This document shows, in pieces, positions 1-6,681 of a stretch of DNA of 31,365 bases. The notes beneath the pieces were generated by a model that was not told where the DNA came from, made no database searches, and saw nothing but the letters and a program-made list of their open reading frames with translations. The DNA comes from Bacillota bacterium (GTDB lineage: Bacteria > Bacillota > Clostridia > Christensenellales > CAG-138), in the NCBI GenBank assembly GCA_023395595.1, contig JAEWYO010000072.1, positions 1 through 31,365 on the forward strand. Direction: 5' to 3'. Position 1 is the stretch's first letter; each line of letters opens with the position of its first letter. A program made the position numbers and the translations under genes.

Positions 1-557
1 TTTTCCGCAACCACGCGGTCATAGCTGATCCGGCTGTAACGAATCGCGTTCGGGTCCAGTTTCGGGTCGGCGGAATAGATCGCGTCAATGTTCTTGGCAA
101 GCAGTAACGCGTCCGCGCCGATCTCCGCCGCGCGAAGAGCCGCCGCCGTATCCGTCGAGAAAAACGGGCAGCCGCTGCCGCAGGCAAAAATGACAACCTT
201 ACCTTCTGAAAGCGCTTGTTTTGCGCTCCGCGCGGAGAAAGAATCGCAAAACCGCTCCATCTCAACCGCGGACTGCACCACGCAAGGTACGCCCGCTTGC
301 TCAAGCGCATCCTGCAACGCAAGCGAGTTGATTGTCGTTGCCAGCATACCCATGTGATCCGCGCGGTTTCGCTCCATACCCTCTGCGCTTCTGCCGCGCA
401 TGATGTTTCCGCCGCCAACGACGATGCCGATCTCGACGCCCTTGCTCCGGACGGCTTGTATTTTATTTACCGTGCTAAGCACGGTTTCACGGCAGATGAC
501 GGATTGTTCCGAGGAGAGTGCTTCCCCACTGATTTTGAGCAATACGCGCTGATACAT
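1..557 (-). CDS. pyrH: UMP kinase, 3' part beyond window edge
   Basis: UMP kinase phosphorylates UMP to UDP with ATP in cytosolic pyrimidine nucleotide synthesis. The visible ~185 residues begin MYQRVLLKISGEAL, the amino-acid-kinase N-terminus with the phosphate-binding lysine and SGE motif. Next come the glycine-rich IGIVVGGGNIMRG segment, the DHMGMLAT stretch, and the FACGSGCPFFSTDTAAALRA loop that binds nucleotide in bacterial PyrH. The C-terminal quarter lies left of base 1. The ATG at 557 has an AAAGG ribosome site about 11 bases upstream. It is the third gene after rpsB and tsf, the usual order, but a strong terminator (673-702) separates it from tsf. I saw no convincing promoter in 558-672, so expression probably depends on leaky readthrough or a weak promoter. 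Identification is firm. Confidence 0.95.
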   Translation of the reverse strand, partial: MYQRVLLKISGEALSSEQSVICRETVLSTVNKIQAVRSKGVEIGIVVGGGNIMRGRSAEGMERNRADHMGMLATTINSLALQDALEQAGVPCVVQSAVEMERFCDSFSARSAKQALSEGKVVIFACGSGCPFFSTDTAAALRAAEIGADALLLAKNIDAIYSADPKLDPNAIRYSRISYDRVVAE

Positions 558-672
558 AGTGCTATGTTCGCCTTTCGATGTAATTCTTTTGATTTGTCTC
601 TTCGGGTGGACTGCCTGTTTTTGCCTAAAGTAGAATCCGTTCACAGTTTGACCGAATTTCTTATTTTTGCCT

Positions 673-702
673 AAAAAAAGGAACACGTTGCCGTGTTCCT
701 TT
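673..702 (-). terminator. Rho-independent terminator after tsf
   Basis: A perfect 11-bp stem (677-687 with 692-702) has a 4-base loop. On the minus strand it is followed by a run of seven T. It lies just 8 bases past the tsf stop and before pyrH, so it should end or attenuate the rpsB-tsf transcript. Confidence 0.9.
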
Positions 703-709
703 GTGGCAC

Positions 710-1633
710 TTACGCTTTGGTCTGGCTCATGACTTCTTCTGCAAAGTTGTTTTCACGTTTCTGCAGGCCTTCGCCCATCTCGTAGCGGGTGAAGCGCTTG
801 ATGCTGACCTTTGCGCCGAGGTCCTTGGAAGCCTTCTCCAGAACCTGCGTGATCGAGAACGCGGTGTCCTTGACGAACAGCTGTTCAAGCAGGCAGATTT
901 CTTTGTAGAACTTCTCGATACGACCGACAAGCATCTTCTCGATGACGGCGGCGGGTTTCGGCTTTTCTTCGTTGAGCGCGATGTTGCGGTTGATTTCCTT
1001 CTCGTGCTCGAGTTCGGCTTCCGGCACTTCCTCACGGTTGAGGTAGGTCGGGCGCGCCGCTGCGATGTGCATCGCGATATCGTGCGCGACCTGCTTGAGC
1101 TCCGCATTGTCTTTCAGGGCAACGGGTGCGTCGAGATCGACCAGAACGCCGATGCGGCCGCCGAGGTGGATGTAGGTGTCCACAACGCCCTCATAGCGGG
1201 TGAATCTGCGGATGCTGATCTTCTCACCGATCTTGGCGACCAGCTCGTTGAGCGTATCGCTGACCTTGAGACCCGGCGCAAAGAATGCGTCCTGCGCAAG
1301 CAGCGCGTCCACATCTGCGGGGTTAAATTTGCCAACCTGCTCGGCGAGCTTGTCGACATAGGCATGGAAATCGTCAGTCTTTGCGACAAAGTCGGTTTCG
1401 CAGTTGACCTCGATGATCACGCCAACGCCGCAATCGGTGCACAGATAGCTGCTCACGATGCCTTCCGCTGCAATGCGGCTGGCTTTCTTCGCGGCGGCTG
1501 CAAGGCCCTTCTCGCGCAGGTAATCTTTTGCTTTTTCAAAGTCGCCTTCACACTCGGTGAGCGCCTTTTTGCAATCCATCATGCCGGCCTGCGTCAGTTC
1601 GCGCAGCGCCATAACGTCTTTTGCTGTAAACAT
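710..1633 (-). CDS. tsf: Elongation factor Ts
   Basis: EF-Ts is the nucleotide exchange factor that regenerates EF-Tu·GTP during translation. The 307-residue product has the N-terminal UBA-like helix bundle (residues ~1-45, with LRELTQAGMMDCKKAL) and the signature TDFVAKTDDF at 80-89, which contacts EF-Tu. The two core repeats follow, ending in the FTRYEMGEGLQKRENNFAEEV region. Length is slightly above the E. coli form (~283). The ATG at 1633 has an AAGGAG site about 11 bases upstream. It follows rpsB after 26 bases and is evidently co-transcribed with it. Two cysteines (65 and 68) in the SSYLCTDCG segment are simply noted. Assignment is firm. Confidence 0.97.
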   Translation of the reverse strand: MFTAKDVMALRELTQAGMMDCKKALTECEGDFEKAKDYLREKGLAAAAKKASRIAAEGIVSSYLCTDCGVGVIIEVNCETDFVAKTDDFHAYVDKLAEQVGKFNPADVDALLAQDAFFAPGLKVSDTLNELVAKIGEKISIRRFTRYEGVVDTYIHLGGRIGVLVDLDAPVALKDNAELKQVAHDIAMHIAAARPTYLNREEVPEAELEHEKEINRNIALNEEKPKPAAVIEKMLVGRIEKFYKEICLLEQLFVKDTAFSITQVLEKASKDLGAKVSIKRFTRYEMGEGLQKRENNFAEEVMSQTKA

Positions 1634-1659
1634 GGTGTGTGTTCTCCTTCGCTGAAGCG

Positions 1660-2403
1660 TTACTCGTTGACTTCTTCTACTTCTTCGCTCGCCGGTGCAG
1701 CAGGTGCATCGGTCATCTGTTCGCCCTGACGGCCTTCGATGATAGCATCCGCAATCTTGGCGGTGATGAGTTTGACTGCGCGGATCGCGTCGTCGTTGCC
1801 CGGAATCGGGTAATCGATCTCATCGGGATCGCAGTTGGTGTCGATGATGGCGACGATCGGGATCTTGAGCGTGCGTGCTTCGGCGATGGCGATGTGCTCT
1901 TTGCGCGGGTCAACAACGAACAGCGCGCTGGGCAGCTTCTTCATCTCTTTGATGCCGCCAAGGTTTTTGATGAGCTTTTCCTGTTCGCCGCGCAGCTGGA
2001 TGACTTCCTTCTTGGGCAACAGGTCAAAATCGCCATTGGCTTCCATGGTCTCGATCTGGCGCAGACGCGCGATGCGACCCTGGATGGTTTTGAAGTTGGT
2101 GAGCATGCCGCCGAGCCAACGCTGATTGACATAGTACATGTCGCAGCGCTTTGCTTCCTGCTCGATGGACTCCTGCGCCTGCTTCTTCGTGCCGACAAAA
2201 AGAACAGACTGATTATTTTCGGCAACGCTGCGCACGAAATTATAAGCCTCTTCGATCTTCTTTACGGTTTTCTGCAGGTCGATGATGTAGATGCCGTTGC
2301 GCTCCGTAAAGATGTATTCTTTCATCTTCGGGTTCCAGCGGCGGGTCTGATGGCCGAAGTGTACACCGGCCTCCAACAGTTGTTTCATGGAAATCACGGA
2401 CAT
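1660..2403 (-). CDS. rpsB: 30S ribosomal protein S2
   Basis: S2 is a structural protein of the small ribosomal subunit. The product is 247 residues and begins MSVISMKQLLEAGVHFGHQT, the typical S2 start. The conserved RWNPKMKEYIF, WLGGMLTNF and VVDPRKEHIAI segments follow, and the C-terminal tail is acidic and Ala-rich, as is common in Firmicutes. A longer in-frame reading up to 2463 is rejected because the ATG at 2403 has a perfect GAGGAGGT ribosome site 8 bases upstream and the extra N-terminus is basic and non-conserved. It is first gene of the rpsB-tsf unit, driven by the promoter at 2515-2544 through a ~105-base leader. Confidence 0.97.
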   Translation of the reverse strand: MSVISMKQLLEAGVHFGHQTRRWNPKMKEYIFTERNGIYIIDLQKTVKKIEEAYNFVRSVAENNQSVLFVGTKKQAQESIEQEAKRCDMYYVNQRWLGGMLTNFKTIQGRIARLRQIETMEANGDFDLLPKKEVIQLRGEQEKLIKNLGGIKEMKKLPSALFVVDPRKEHIAIAEARTLKIPIVAIIDTNCDPDEIDYPIPGNDDAIRAVKLITAKIADAIIEGRQGEQMTDAPAAPASEEVEEVNE

Positions 2404-2508
2404 GATAAGTAACCTCCTCGTTCTTTTCTTCCCGGTGTTTCTTTTTCCCCGGTAACCTGCCAATTTCGACAGGCACGAGCCGCGGAATCCGCACCGGTGC
2501 GTGATGCC
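2404..2508 (-). promoter_or_regulatory. rpsB 5' untranslated leader, GC-rich and probably structured
   Basis: About 105 bases separate the inferred transcription start from the rpsB ATG. The leader contains several self-complementary pieces: a GCACCGGTGC palindrome (minus strand, near 2492-2501), a CCTG/CAGG pair flanking GTCGAAATTGG-type sequence near 2459-2475, and repeated ACCGGG blocks closer to the gene. S2 leaders are autoregulatory in some bacteria. Whether this one is regulatory is an inference; only the length and self-complementarity are seen. Confidence 0.4.
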
Positions 2509-2514
2509 TCAAGA

Positions 2515-2544
2515 ATTATAGCATAGGCTCTTTCGCCTATGCAA
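2515..2544 (-). promoter_or_regulatory. rpsB-tsf promoter with inverted repeat in the spacer
   Basis: On the minus strand TTGCAT (2544-2539), an 18-base spacer and a consensus TATAAT (2520-2515) form a sigma-A-type promoter. The base pair TG just before the -10 hexamer also makes it an extended -10. An 8-bp perfect inverted repeat (2521-2528 with 2535-2542) fills most of the spacer. Confidence 0.75.
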
Positions 2545-2599
2545 GAAAAATCGTCCGATTCTACGGGCTTATTTGCGATTCACGGGTCAATCATGCAGG

Positions 2600-2619
2600 G
2601 AAAACGAGTGTTTACTCGT
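2600..2619 (-). terminator. Small terminator overlapping the DUF1292 stop codon
   Basis: A 6-bp stem (ACGAGT 2604-2609 with ACTCGT 2614-2619) has a 4-base loop and is followed by TTTT on the minus strand. It overlaps the stop codon of the DUF1292 gene. It is short, so efficiency is uncertain. Confidence 0.5.
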
Positions 2620-2902
2620 CATCCTCGTCGTCACCGTCCGCCATCTCGTCAAAGAGCTCAATAAACTCGTTAAATACTTCGTCCAGCAGGACAGGATTGT
2701 CGATCGAAACGAAATTTTCGCCGTTCTTGTCCTTCACGACCTCAAGCAGGACAACTTCATCGTCACCAACATTCTCTACTGCATCGATGGGCAGCAGCGC
2801 CGCATAGCGCTTTCCCTCGTAATCAAACGTCATCACGAGGTCAAATTTTACGGTGTTTCCGCTCTCGTCGATCAGCTCGATGATGGTATTCTGCTCTTCC
2901 AT
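2612..2902 (-). CDS. DUF1292 (YrzB-type) family protein
   Basis: This is a 96-residue acidic protein of the DUF1292 family, whose function is not established. It shows the family pattern: an N-terminal strand region (IIELIDESGNTVKFDLV), FDYEGKRYAALLP, a VVLLEVV strand, and a helix ending in a very acidic tail (DGDDEDDE). The ATG at 2902 has an AGGAG site 5 bases upstream. It is the last gene of the ireB–yqgF–DUF1292 set, a gene order conserved across Firmicutes. That makes the family call strong even for such a short protein. No membrane segment or metal motif is visible. Confidence 0.88.
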   Translation of the reverse strand: MEEQNTIIELIDESGNTVKFDLVMTFDYEGKRYAALLPIDAVENVGDDEVVLLEVVKDKNGENFVSIDNPVLLDEVFNEFIELFDEMADGDDEDDE

Positions 2903-2935
2903 ACTCTCCTGCTTTCTGTTTGGTTCTGTTTGGGA

Positions 2936-3358
2936 TCAGGTGTTTCCGTGGGCATCCAGATAGCCTTGCAAAATTACGACTGCGGCAACTTTGTCGATCA
3001 CCTGCTTGCGCTTGTCGCGGCTCACATCCGCTTCGATCAAGACGCGCCGCGCGCTCGCTGTTGTCAGGCGTTCATCCTGAAACGCGTGGTCTCCATCCCA
3101 TTTTGCAAGCACAGCCTCGGCAAACTCGCGCGTGATCTGCGCCTGAAAGCCATAGCTGCCGTCCATATTGCGCGGCAACCCAAACACGAGCTTCACGGGC
3201 TTATAGCCGTTTGCAAGCTTGATCAGGTGCGCAACGTCCTGCTCCAGATCATCGGTACGGTGGTAGGTTTCAATTCCTTGTGCGGTGATGCCCAAAGGAT
3301 CGCTTACGGCAACGCCTATGCGTTTTTCGCCAACATCAAAAGCCAAGATTCGAAGCAT
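2936..3358 (-). CDS. ruvX: YqgF/RuvX family Holliday-junction-resolvase-like protein
   Basis: YqgF proteins have an RNase H-like fold and are linked to pre-16S rRNA processing and recombination intermediates. The 140-residue product starts MLRILAFDVGEKRIGVAVSD, with the first catalytic Asp (D8) in the family's DxGxKRIG motif. It contains LVFGLPRNMDGS, the DERLTT motif in the middle, and the C-terminal DKVAAVVILQGYLD helix whose Asp completes the acidic site. Only 3 bases separate it from the ireB stop, and its ATG at 3358 has GGAAGGGAAA upstream, so translation is probably coupled. The length is normal for the family. Confidence 0.94.
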   Translation of the reverse strand: MLRILAFDVGEKRIGVAVSDPLGITAQGIETYHRTDDLEQDVAHLIKLANGYKPVKLVFGLPRNMDGSYGFQAQITREFAEAVLAKWDGDHAFQDERLTTASARRVLIEADVSRDKRKQVIDKVAAVVILQGYLDAHGNT

Positions 3359-3361
3359 GCG

Positions 3362-3616
3362 TCAATATTTCCCTTCCACGTAGGCGCGAACCAGCTCCTC
3401 GAGCAGCTCATCGCGTTCGATGCGGGAAATCAGGTAACGGGCGTTGTTGTGGCTGGTAATGTACGTCGGATCGCCGGAAAGTAAATATCCTACGATCTGG
3501 TTCACCGGGTCATACCCCTTTTCGCGCATCGCGCCATATACGCTCAGCAGCGTATCACGCGGGCTGCGCTTCTCCCTCGGGAGTTCAAATTGCTGTGTGT
3601 CTCTTCTATCATCCAT
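3362..3616 (-). CDS. ireB: IreB family regulatory phosphoprotein
   Basis: IreB (formerly DUF965/YrzL) is a small cytosolic protein; the Enterococcus member is phosphorylated by the PASTA kinase IreK and affects cephalosporin resistance. The 84 residues match the family: a short variable N-terminus, then VYGAMREKGYDPVNQIVGYLLSGDPTYI and NNARYLISRIERDELLEELVRAYV. The ATG at 3616 has an AGGTGA site 6-7 bases upstream. In many Firmicutes alaS precedes this gene; here nothing does, and a -10-like element sits just upstream. Three Thr/Ser positions in the N-terminal 25 residues could be kinase targets, which is inference. Confidence 0.93.
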   Translation of the reverse strand: MDDRRDTQQFELPREKRSPRDTLLSVYGAMREKGYDPVNQIVGYLLSGDPTYITSHNNARYLISRIERDELLEELVRAYVEGKY

Positions 3617-3635
3617 TTGAGTTCACCTCATGCGG

Positions 3636-3641
3636 ATTATA
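3636..3641 (-). promoter_or_regulatory. Possible ireB -10 element
   Basis: A consensus TATAAT on the minus strand lies 20 bases upstream of the ireB start. No good -35 hexamer stands at the right distance, so only the -10 is supported. The short distance to the ATG would leave a leader of only about a dozen bases. Confidence 0.3.
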
Positions 3642-3790
3642 CCAAAAATGCGCTCAAAGTAACAGCCCTTTCGTGCTCATTTGCCGATTTTGCCGTTCGT
3701 TCACATTGTGTTCTTGTGCTGTTCACTTCAAAACTTCACATGATGGGCTTTATCCCATTATCGGCCGTGCGGTTTTTGTTTTTCACCGCG

Positions 3791-3831
3791 CAAAAAAGCA
3801 AAAGAACGCCCGCTGAAACCAGCAGGCGTTC
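3791..3831 (-). terminator. Terminator after yajC
   Basis: A 12-bp stem (3804-3815 with 3820-3831), with one G·U pair in the minus-strand RNA, has a 4-base loop and is followed by TTTTGCTTTTTTG. This is a canonical intrinsic terminator 16 bases after the yajC stop. Confidence 0.92.
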
Positions 3832-3847
3832 CGGAAGCTTTCGTTGA

Positions 3848-4174
3848 TTATTTGACGACTTCCTGCGTCATTTCGTTTTCCACGCCGGCATCTTCCACCT
3901 GTGCAATGGCGCCGCGGGCAAAGACGAGCTTCACCTTGTCGGGACCGACGAGCAGGATGACTGTGTCGTCCTTGATGGTGCCAATGGTGCCGTAAATACC
4001 GCCAATGGTGCGGACGCGATCGCCGGCTTTGAGGCTGCCGAGCATATCTTTCACCTTTTTGTCACGGCGGCGCTGCGGGATGATCATGATGGCAAACATC
4101 GCAACCATGAGGACGATGAGAATGCCATAGCTGCTAAAAAAGCTGGAGAAACCTTCGGTAAAGCTAGCGCTCAT
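3848..4174 (-). CDS. yajC: Preprotein translocase accessory subunit YajC
   Basis: YajC is a small membrane partner of SecDF-SecYEG. The 108-residue product has one hydrophobic segment (residues ~16-33, GILIVLMVAMFAIMIIP). The conserved QRRRDKKVKDMLGSLKAGDRVRTIGGIYGTI cytoplasmic domain follows, then the VKLVFARGAIAQVED end. Its length matches the family. It stands alone between its own promoter (4216-4244) and terminator (3791-3831), without secD, secF or tgt beside it, although those are common neighbours. The ATG at 4174 has only a weak ribosome site. Confidence 0.94.
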   Translation of the reverse strand: MSASFTEGFSSFFSSYGILIVLMVAMFAIMIIPQRRRDKKVKDMLGSLKAGDRVRTIGGIYGTIGTIKDDTVILLVGPDKVKLVFARGAIAQVEDAGVENEMTQEVVK

Positions 4175-4215
4175 ATTCTTAAAAAACCTATACCCTTCTT
4201 ATTAAAGTCAGATTC

Positions 4216-4244
4216 AGTCTACCGTATCGTGGATATTCCGTCAA
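4216..4244 (-). promoter_or_regulatory. yajC promoter
   Basis: TTGACG (4244-4239), a 17-base spacer and TAGACT (4221-4216) on the minus strand form a sigma-A-type promoter 41 bases upstream of the yajC ATG. Confidence 0.65.
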
Positions 4245-4311
4245 GTGTCACGAATGTGTCAATTATGCAAAACAAGCGTTTACGCGTGTTGAAATGCTCA
4301 TTTCGGAACAC

Positions 4312-4343
4312 AAACAAGAAAAGAGGCTTGTTTTCGCCTCTTT
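4312..4343 (-). terminator. Terminator after iscU
   Basis: An 8-bp stem AAAGAGGC/GCCTCTTT (4320-4327 with 4336-4343) is followed on the minus strand by TCTTGTTTG, 19 bases after the iscU stop. It ends the rrf2-iscS-iscU operon. The T-run is interrupted. Confidence 0.7.
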
Positions 4344-4362
4344 CTTACTCATTTCGTTTCGG

Positions 4363-4743
4363 TTATTTCGCTTCGTCGCGTTTTTTGACGTAGTCTTCGA
4401 TCGCAGCTTTGACCGCTTCTTCCGCGAGCACGCTACAGTGAATTTTCGCCGGGGGTAAGCCTTCGAGCGCTTCTACAACTGCAGCATTGGTGATCTTGAG
4501 CGCTTCGTCCACGCTCTTGCCCTTGATCATTTCGGTCGCCATTGAGCTTGTCGCCACGGCGGCGCCACAGCCAAAGGTTTTAAACTTCACATCGCGGATG
4601 ATCTCGTTTTCGTCGATGTCGAGGAATATCTGCATGATGTCCCCGCACTTGGCGTTGCCAACGGTGCCAACCCCGCTTGCGCCTTCAATCTCGCCGACGT
4701 TTCTCGGATTCTTAAAGTGATCCATCACTTTTTCGGTATACAT
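4363..4743 (-). CDS. iscU: Fe-S cluster assembly scaffold IscU/NifU
   Basis: This is the scaffold on which Fe-S clusters are built from sulfur supplied by IscS. The 126-residue product is a single IscU/NifU N-terminal domain. It has the cluster ligands Cys33 and Asp35 (AKCGD), Cys59 (FGCGAAVATSS) and Cys103 (IHCSVLAEEA). It lacks the bacterial LPPVK motif for HscA and has LPPAK instead, typical of the NifU-type proteins found with nifS in Clostridia. No hscA/hscB is nearby, which fits. The ATG at 4743 has AAGGAG 8-9 bases upstream. It lies 77 bases after iscS in the same operon. Confidence 0.95.
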   Translation of the reverse strand: MYTEKVMDHFKNPRNVGEIEGASGVGTVGNAKCGDIMQIFLDIDENEIIRDVKFKTFGCGAAVATSSMATEMIKGKSVDEALKITNAAVVEALEGLPPAKIHCSVLAEEAVKAAIEDYVKKRDEAK

Positions 4744-4820
4744 AATTCCTATCTCCTTACCAAATCATTTTCAAGCTTTCATCTGGCGCAGCAAATCCGT
4801 TGCGTCGGTGATGGTTGCGG

Positions 4821-5987
4821 TTATTTCTGTTTCGGATACAGCGGGGACATGTCGCGCAGGCGCTGCACAATCTGCGGCAGAAGATCCAGTACATAATCGA
4901 TCTCTTCTTCCGTCGTGAATTCTGAGAGTGTGAGACGCAGCGAACCGTGTGCAATCTCGTGCGGCAAGCCCATTGCAAGCAATACGTGCGAAGGATCGAG
5001 TGAACCGCTTGTGCAGGCGGACCCGCTGGAGGCAGCGATGCCGTTGATGTCAAGCATGAGCAAGATGCTCTCGCCTTCGATATATCGGATGCTGTAGTTG
5101 ACGTTGTTGGGCAGACGGTCAGTCGGGTGCCCGTTGAGCTTCACATCCGGAATCCGTTCGGCAATGCCCTTGAGGAGCTTATCTCGAAGCGCACCGATTC
5201 GAACGGCATTTTCTGCCATGTGCTCGTTTGCAAGCTTTAATGCAGTTGCAAGACCCACGATACCGGGCACGTTCTCGGTGCCCGCGCGGCGTTTCTTCTC
5301 CTGTCCGCCGCCGATGATCAGCGAGGGGATGCGAACCCCTTTGCGGATATAGAGCACGCCAACACCTTTCGGGCCGTGGAACTTGTGCGCGGAGATGGAG
5401 AGCATGTCGATGTTCATCTTGACGACGTCAATCGGCACATGCCCCGTCGCCTGCACCGCGTCGGTGTGGAACAGCACCCCTTTATCGCGGCAAACCTTGC
5501 CGATCTCGGCAATCGGGTTGATGGTGCCTACTTCATTGTTGGCAAACATGACGGAGACCAGAACCGTGTCGTCACGCAGGGCGTTGGTCACGCTCTCGGC
5601 GCTCACAACGGCGTATTCGTCCACCGGAAGGATCGTCAAGTCGATTAACCCTTCGCGCTCCATCGCCTGGAGCGTATAGAGCACCGCGTGATGTTCCACA
5701 GCGGAGGTGATCACATGCTTGCCTTTCTTCTTGTTTGCGGCAACCGCACCGCGCAGAGCCATATTATCGCTCTCCGAGCCACCGCCGGTGAAGACGATCT
5801 CATCCGGCTTTGCGCCGATTACGCTGGCAACGTCTTTACGCGCGGCATCGAGCAGCTGCTCAGCCTCGCGCGCAAACTCGTGCAAGCTGGAGGGGTTTCC
5901 GTAATAGGTCGTAAACGCGGGAATCATCGCGTCTACTACTTCTTTTCGCACCATGGTCGTTGCGGCGTTGTCGAGATAAACCTTCAT
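4821..5987 (-). CDS. iscS: Cysteine desulfurase IscS/NifS
   Basis: This PLP enzyme takes sulfur from cysteine to form a persulfide and delivers it to the IscU scaffold. The 388-residue product starts MKVYLDNAATT and has the group I signatures. These are GGGSESDNMA, EHHAVL (His stacked on PLP), the PLP Schiff-base Lys202 in SAHKFHGPKG, RAGTENVPG, and catalytic Cys325 in SSGSACTSGSL on the mobile loop. Length is normal. The ATG at 5987 has AGAGGAATAG upstream. It sits between the Rrf2-type regulator and iscU, which argues for a housekeeping ISC-like role rather than tRNA thiolation or nitrogenase assembly. Confidence 0.96.
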   Translation of the reverse strand: MKVYLDNAATTMVRKEVVDAMIPAFTTYYGNPSSLHEFAREAEQLLDAARKDVASVIGAKPDEIVFTGGGSESDNMALRGAVAANKKKGKHVITSAVEHHAVLYTLQAMEREGLIDLTILPVDEYAVVSAESVTNALRDDTVLVSVMFANNEVGTINPIAEIGKVCRDKGVLFHTDAVQATGHVPIDVVKMNIDMLSISAHKFHGPKGVGVLYIRKGVRIPSLIIGGGQEKKRRAGTENVPGIVGLATALKLANEHMAENAVRIGALRDKLLKGIAERIPDVKLNGHPTDRLPNNVNYSIRYIEGESILLMLDINGIAASSGSACTSGSLDPSHVLLAMGLPHEIAHGSLRLTLSEFTTEEEIDYVLDLLPQIVQRLRDMSPLYPKQK

Positions 5988-6100
5988 ACTCTATTCCTCT
6001 TTGTCGATTCATTTCATTTGGACTAAGCCCTGGTTCGTTGGGTTTTTGATTGCATGCTTCTTTTCAATTCTTATGAAAAATGGATGCGTCAAACTTTATA

Positions 6101-6565
6101 TCAACCAAGTTTTTGGTCACAAACATTTTTGCAGGGAATCCCGCGCGCTTTCTGTTGCAAATAATCATCTGCAAGCTCACGAATCGTCGTGCGCTCTAGC
6201 ACATCGTTGATGCGGGTTTGCAACTTCAAAAACAGCGGTCGCGCCGAGCAGGAGCAGGCGCTGGTGCAGTTGTGGTGCAGCGTGCCCACGCAGTCCACAA
6301 TCGCAGTTGAGCCTTCCAGTAGGTTGAGAACGCGTTGTACGCTGAGCTGAGCAGGATCGCAGGTAAGCTCATACCCGCCTTGTGCGCCTCGGACGGTGTC
6401 CACCACGCTTCCTTTTTTCAACTCACGGAGCAGCTGCTCCAGATAACCTTCCGAAATCCCCTGCGATCCAGCCAAAACAGGAAGAGAGACCGGCCCGGTG
6501 CCATATGCTATGGCGAGGTCGATCACTGCTTTGAGCCCGTATCTGCTGCGCGTGGAGAGTTTCAT
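6101..6565 (-). CDS. iscR: Rrf2 family (IscR-like) Fe-S-sensing repressor
   Basis: This is a winged-helix regulator expected to control the iscS-iscU genes behind it. The 154-residue product starts MKLSTRSRYGLKAVIDLA, the Rrf2 N-terminus. The recognition helix region (LAGSQGISEGYLEQLLRELK) and the wing (VRGAQGGYEL) follow. A Cys cluster lies at residues 92, 100, 104 and 106 within DCVGTLHHNC and TSACSCS, the position where IscR binds a [2Fe-2S] cluster, though the spacing differs from E. coli. The start chosen is the ATG at 6565, with AAAGGG upstream; a longer reading to 6634 runs through the promoter. Autoregulation is likely given the ACTAGG/CCTAGT half-sites at its promoter (inference). 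Confidence 0.9.
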   Translation of the reverse strand: MKLSTRSRYGLKAVIDLAIAYGTGPVSLPVLAGSQGISEGYLEQLLRELKKGSVVDTVRGAQGGYELTCDPAQLSVQRVLNLLEGSTAIVDCVGTLHHNCTSACSCSARPLFLKLQTRINDVLERTTIRELADDYLQQKARGIPCKNVCDQKLG

Positions 6566-6596
6566 GGCATCCCTTTCTGTAACCGTTCGGATAATC

Positions 6597-6643
6597 CCTA
6601 GTAAATTGGTTGTCTTATGTGCATAGGATAGCATTTCACTAGG
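6597..6643. promoter_or_regulatory. Candidate Rrf2 operator half-sites
   Basis: CCTAGT at 6597-6602 and its reverse complement ACTAGG at 6638-6643 flank the start region of the operon. The second lies inside the promoter spacer. Centre-to-centre distance is 41 bases, about four helical turns. Binding by the adjacent regulator is inferred. Confidence 0.35.
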
Positions 6644-6653
6644 TTATTGTCAA
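6625..6653 (-). promoter_or_regulatory. Promoter of the rrf2-iscS-iscU operon
   Basis: Consensus TTGACA (6653-6648), a 17-base spacer and TATCCT (6630-6625) lie on the minus strand, 60 bases upstream of the regulator's ATG. This is one of the best promoters in the window. Confidence 0.85.
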
Positions 6654-6681
6654 GTTGTCTCGATCGATTTTTTACAATTCT

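Noticed and set aside
2404..2463. Longer N-terminus for S2 beginning at 2463.
   Set aside because: The added residues are highly basic and unlike S2, they lie in the leader, and the internal ATG at 2403 has an ideal ribosome site.
4744..5053. Small minus-strand open frame overlapping the end of iscS.
   Set aside because: Mostly in another frame of iscS, with low-complexity Arg/Cys-rich sequence and no ribosome site.
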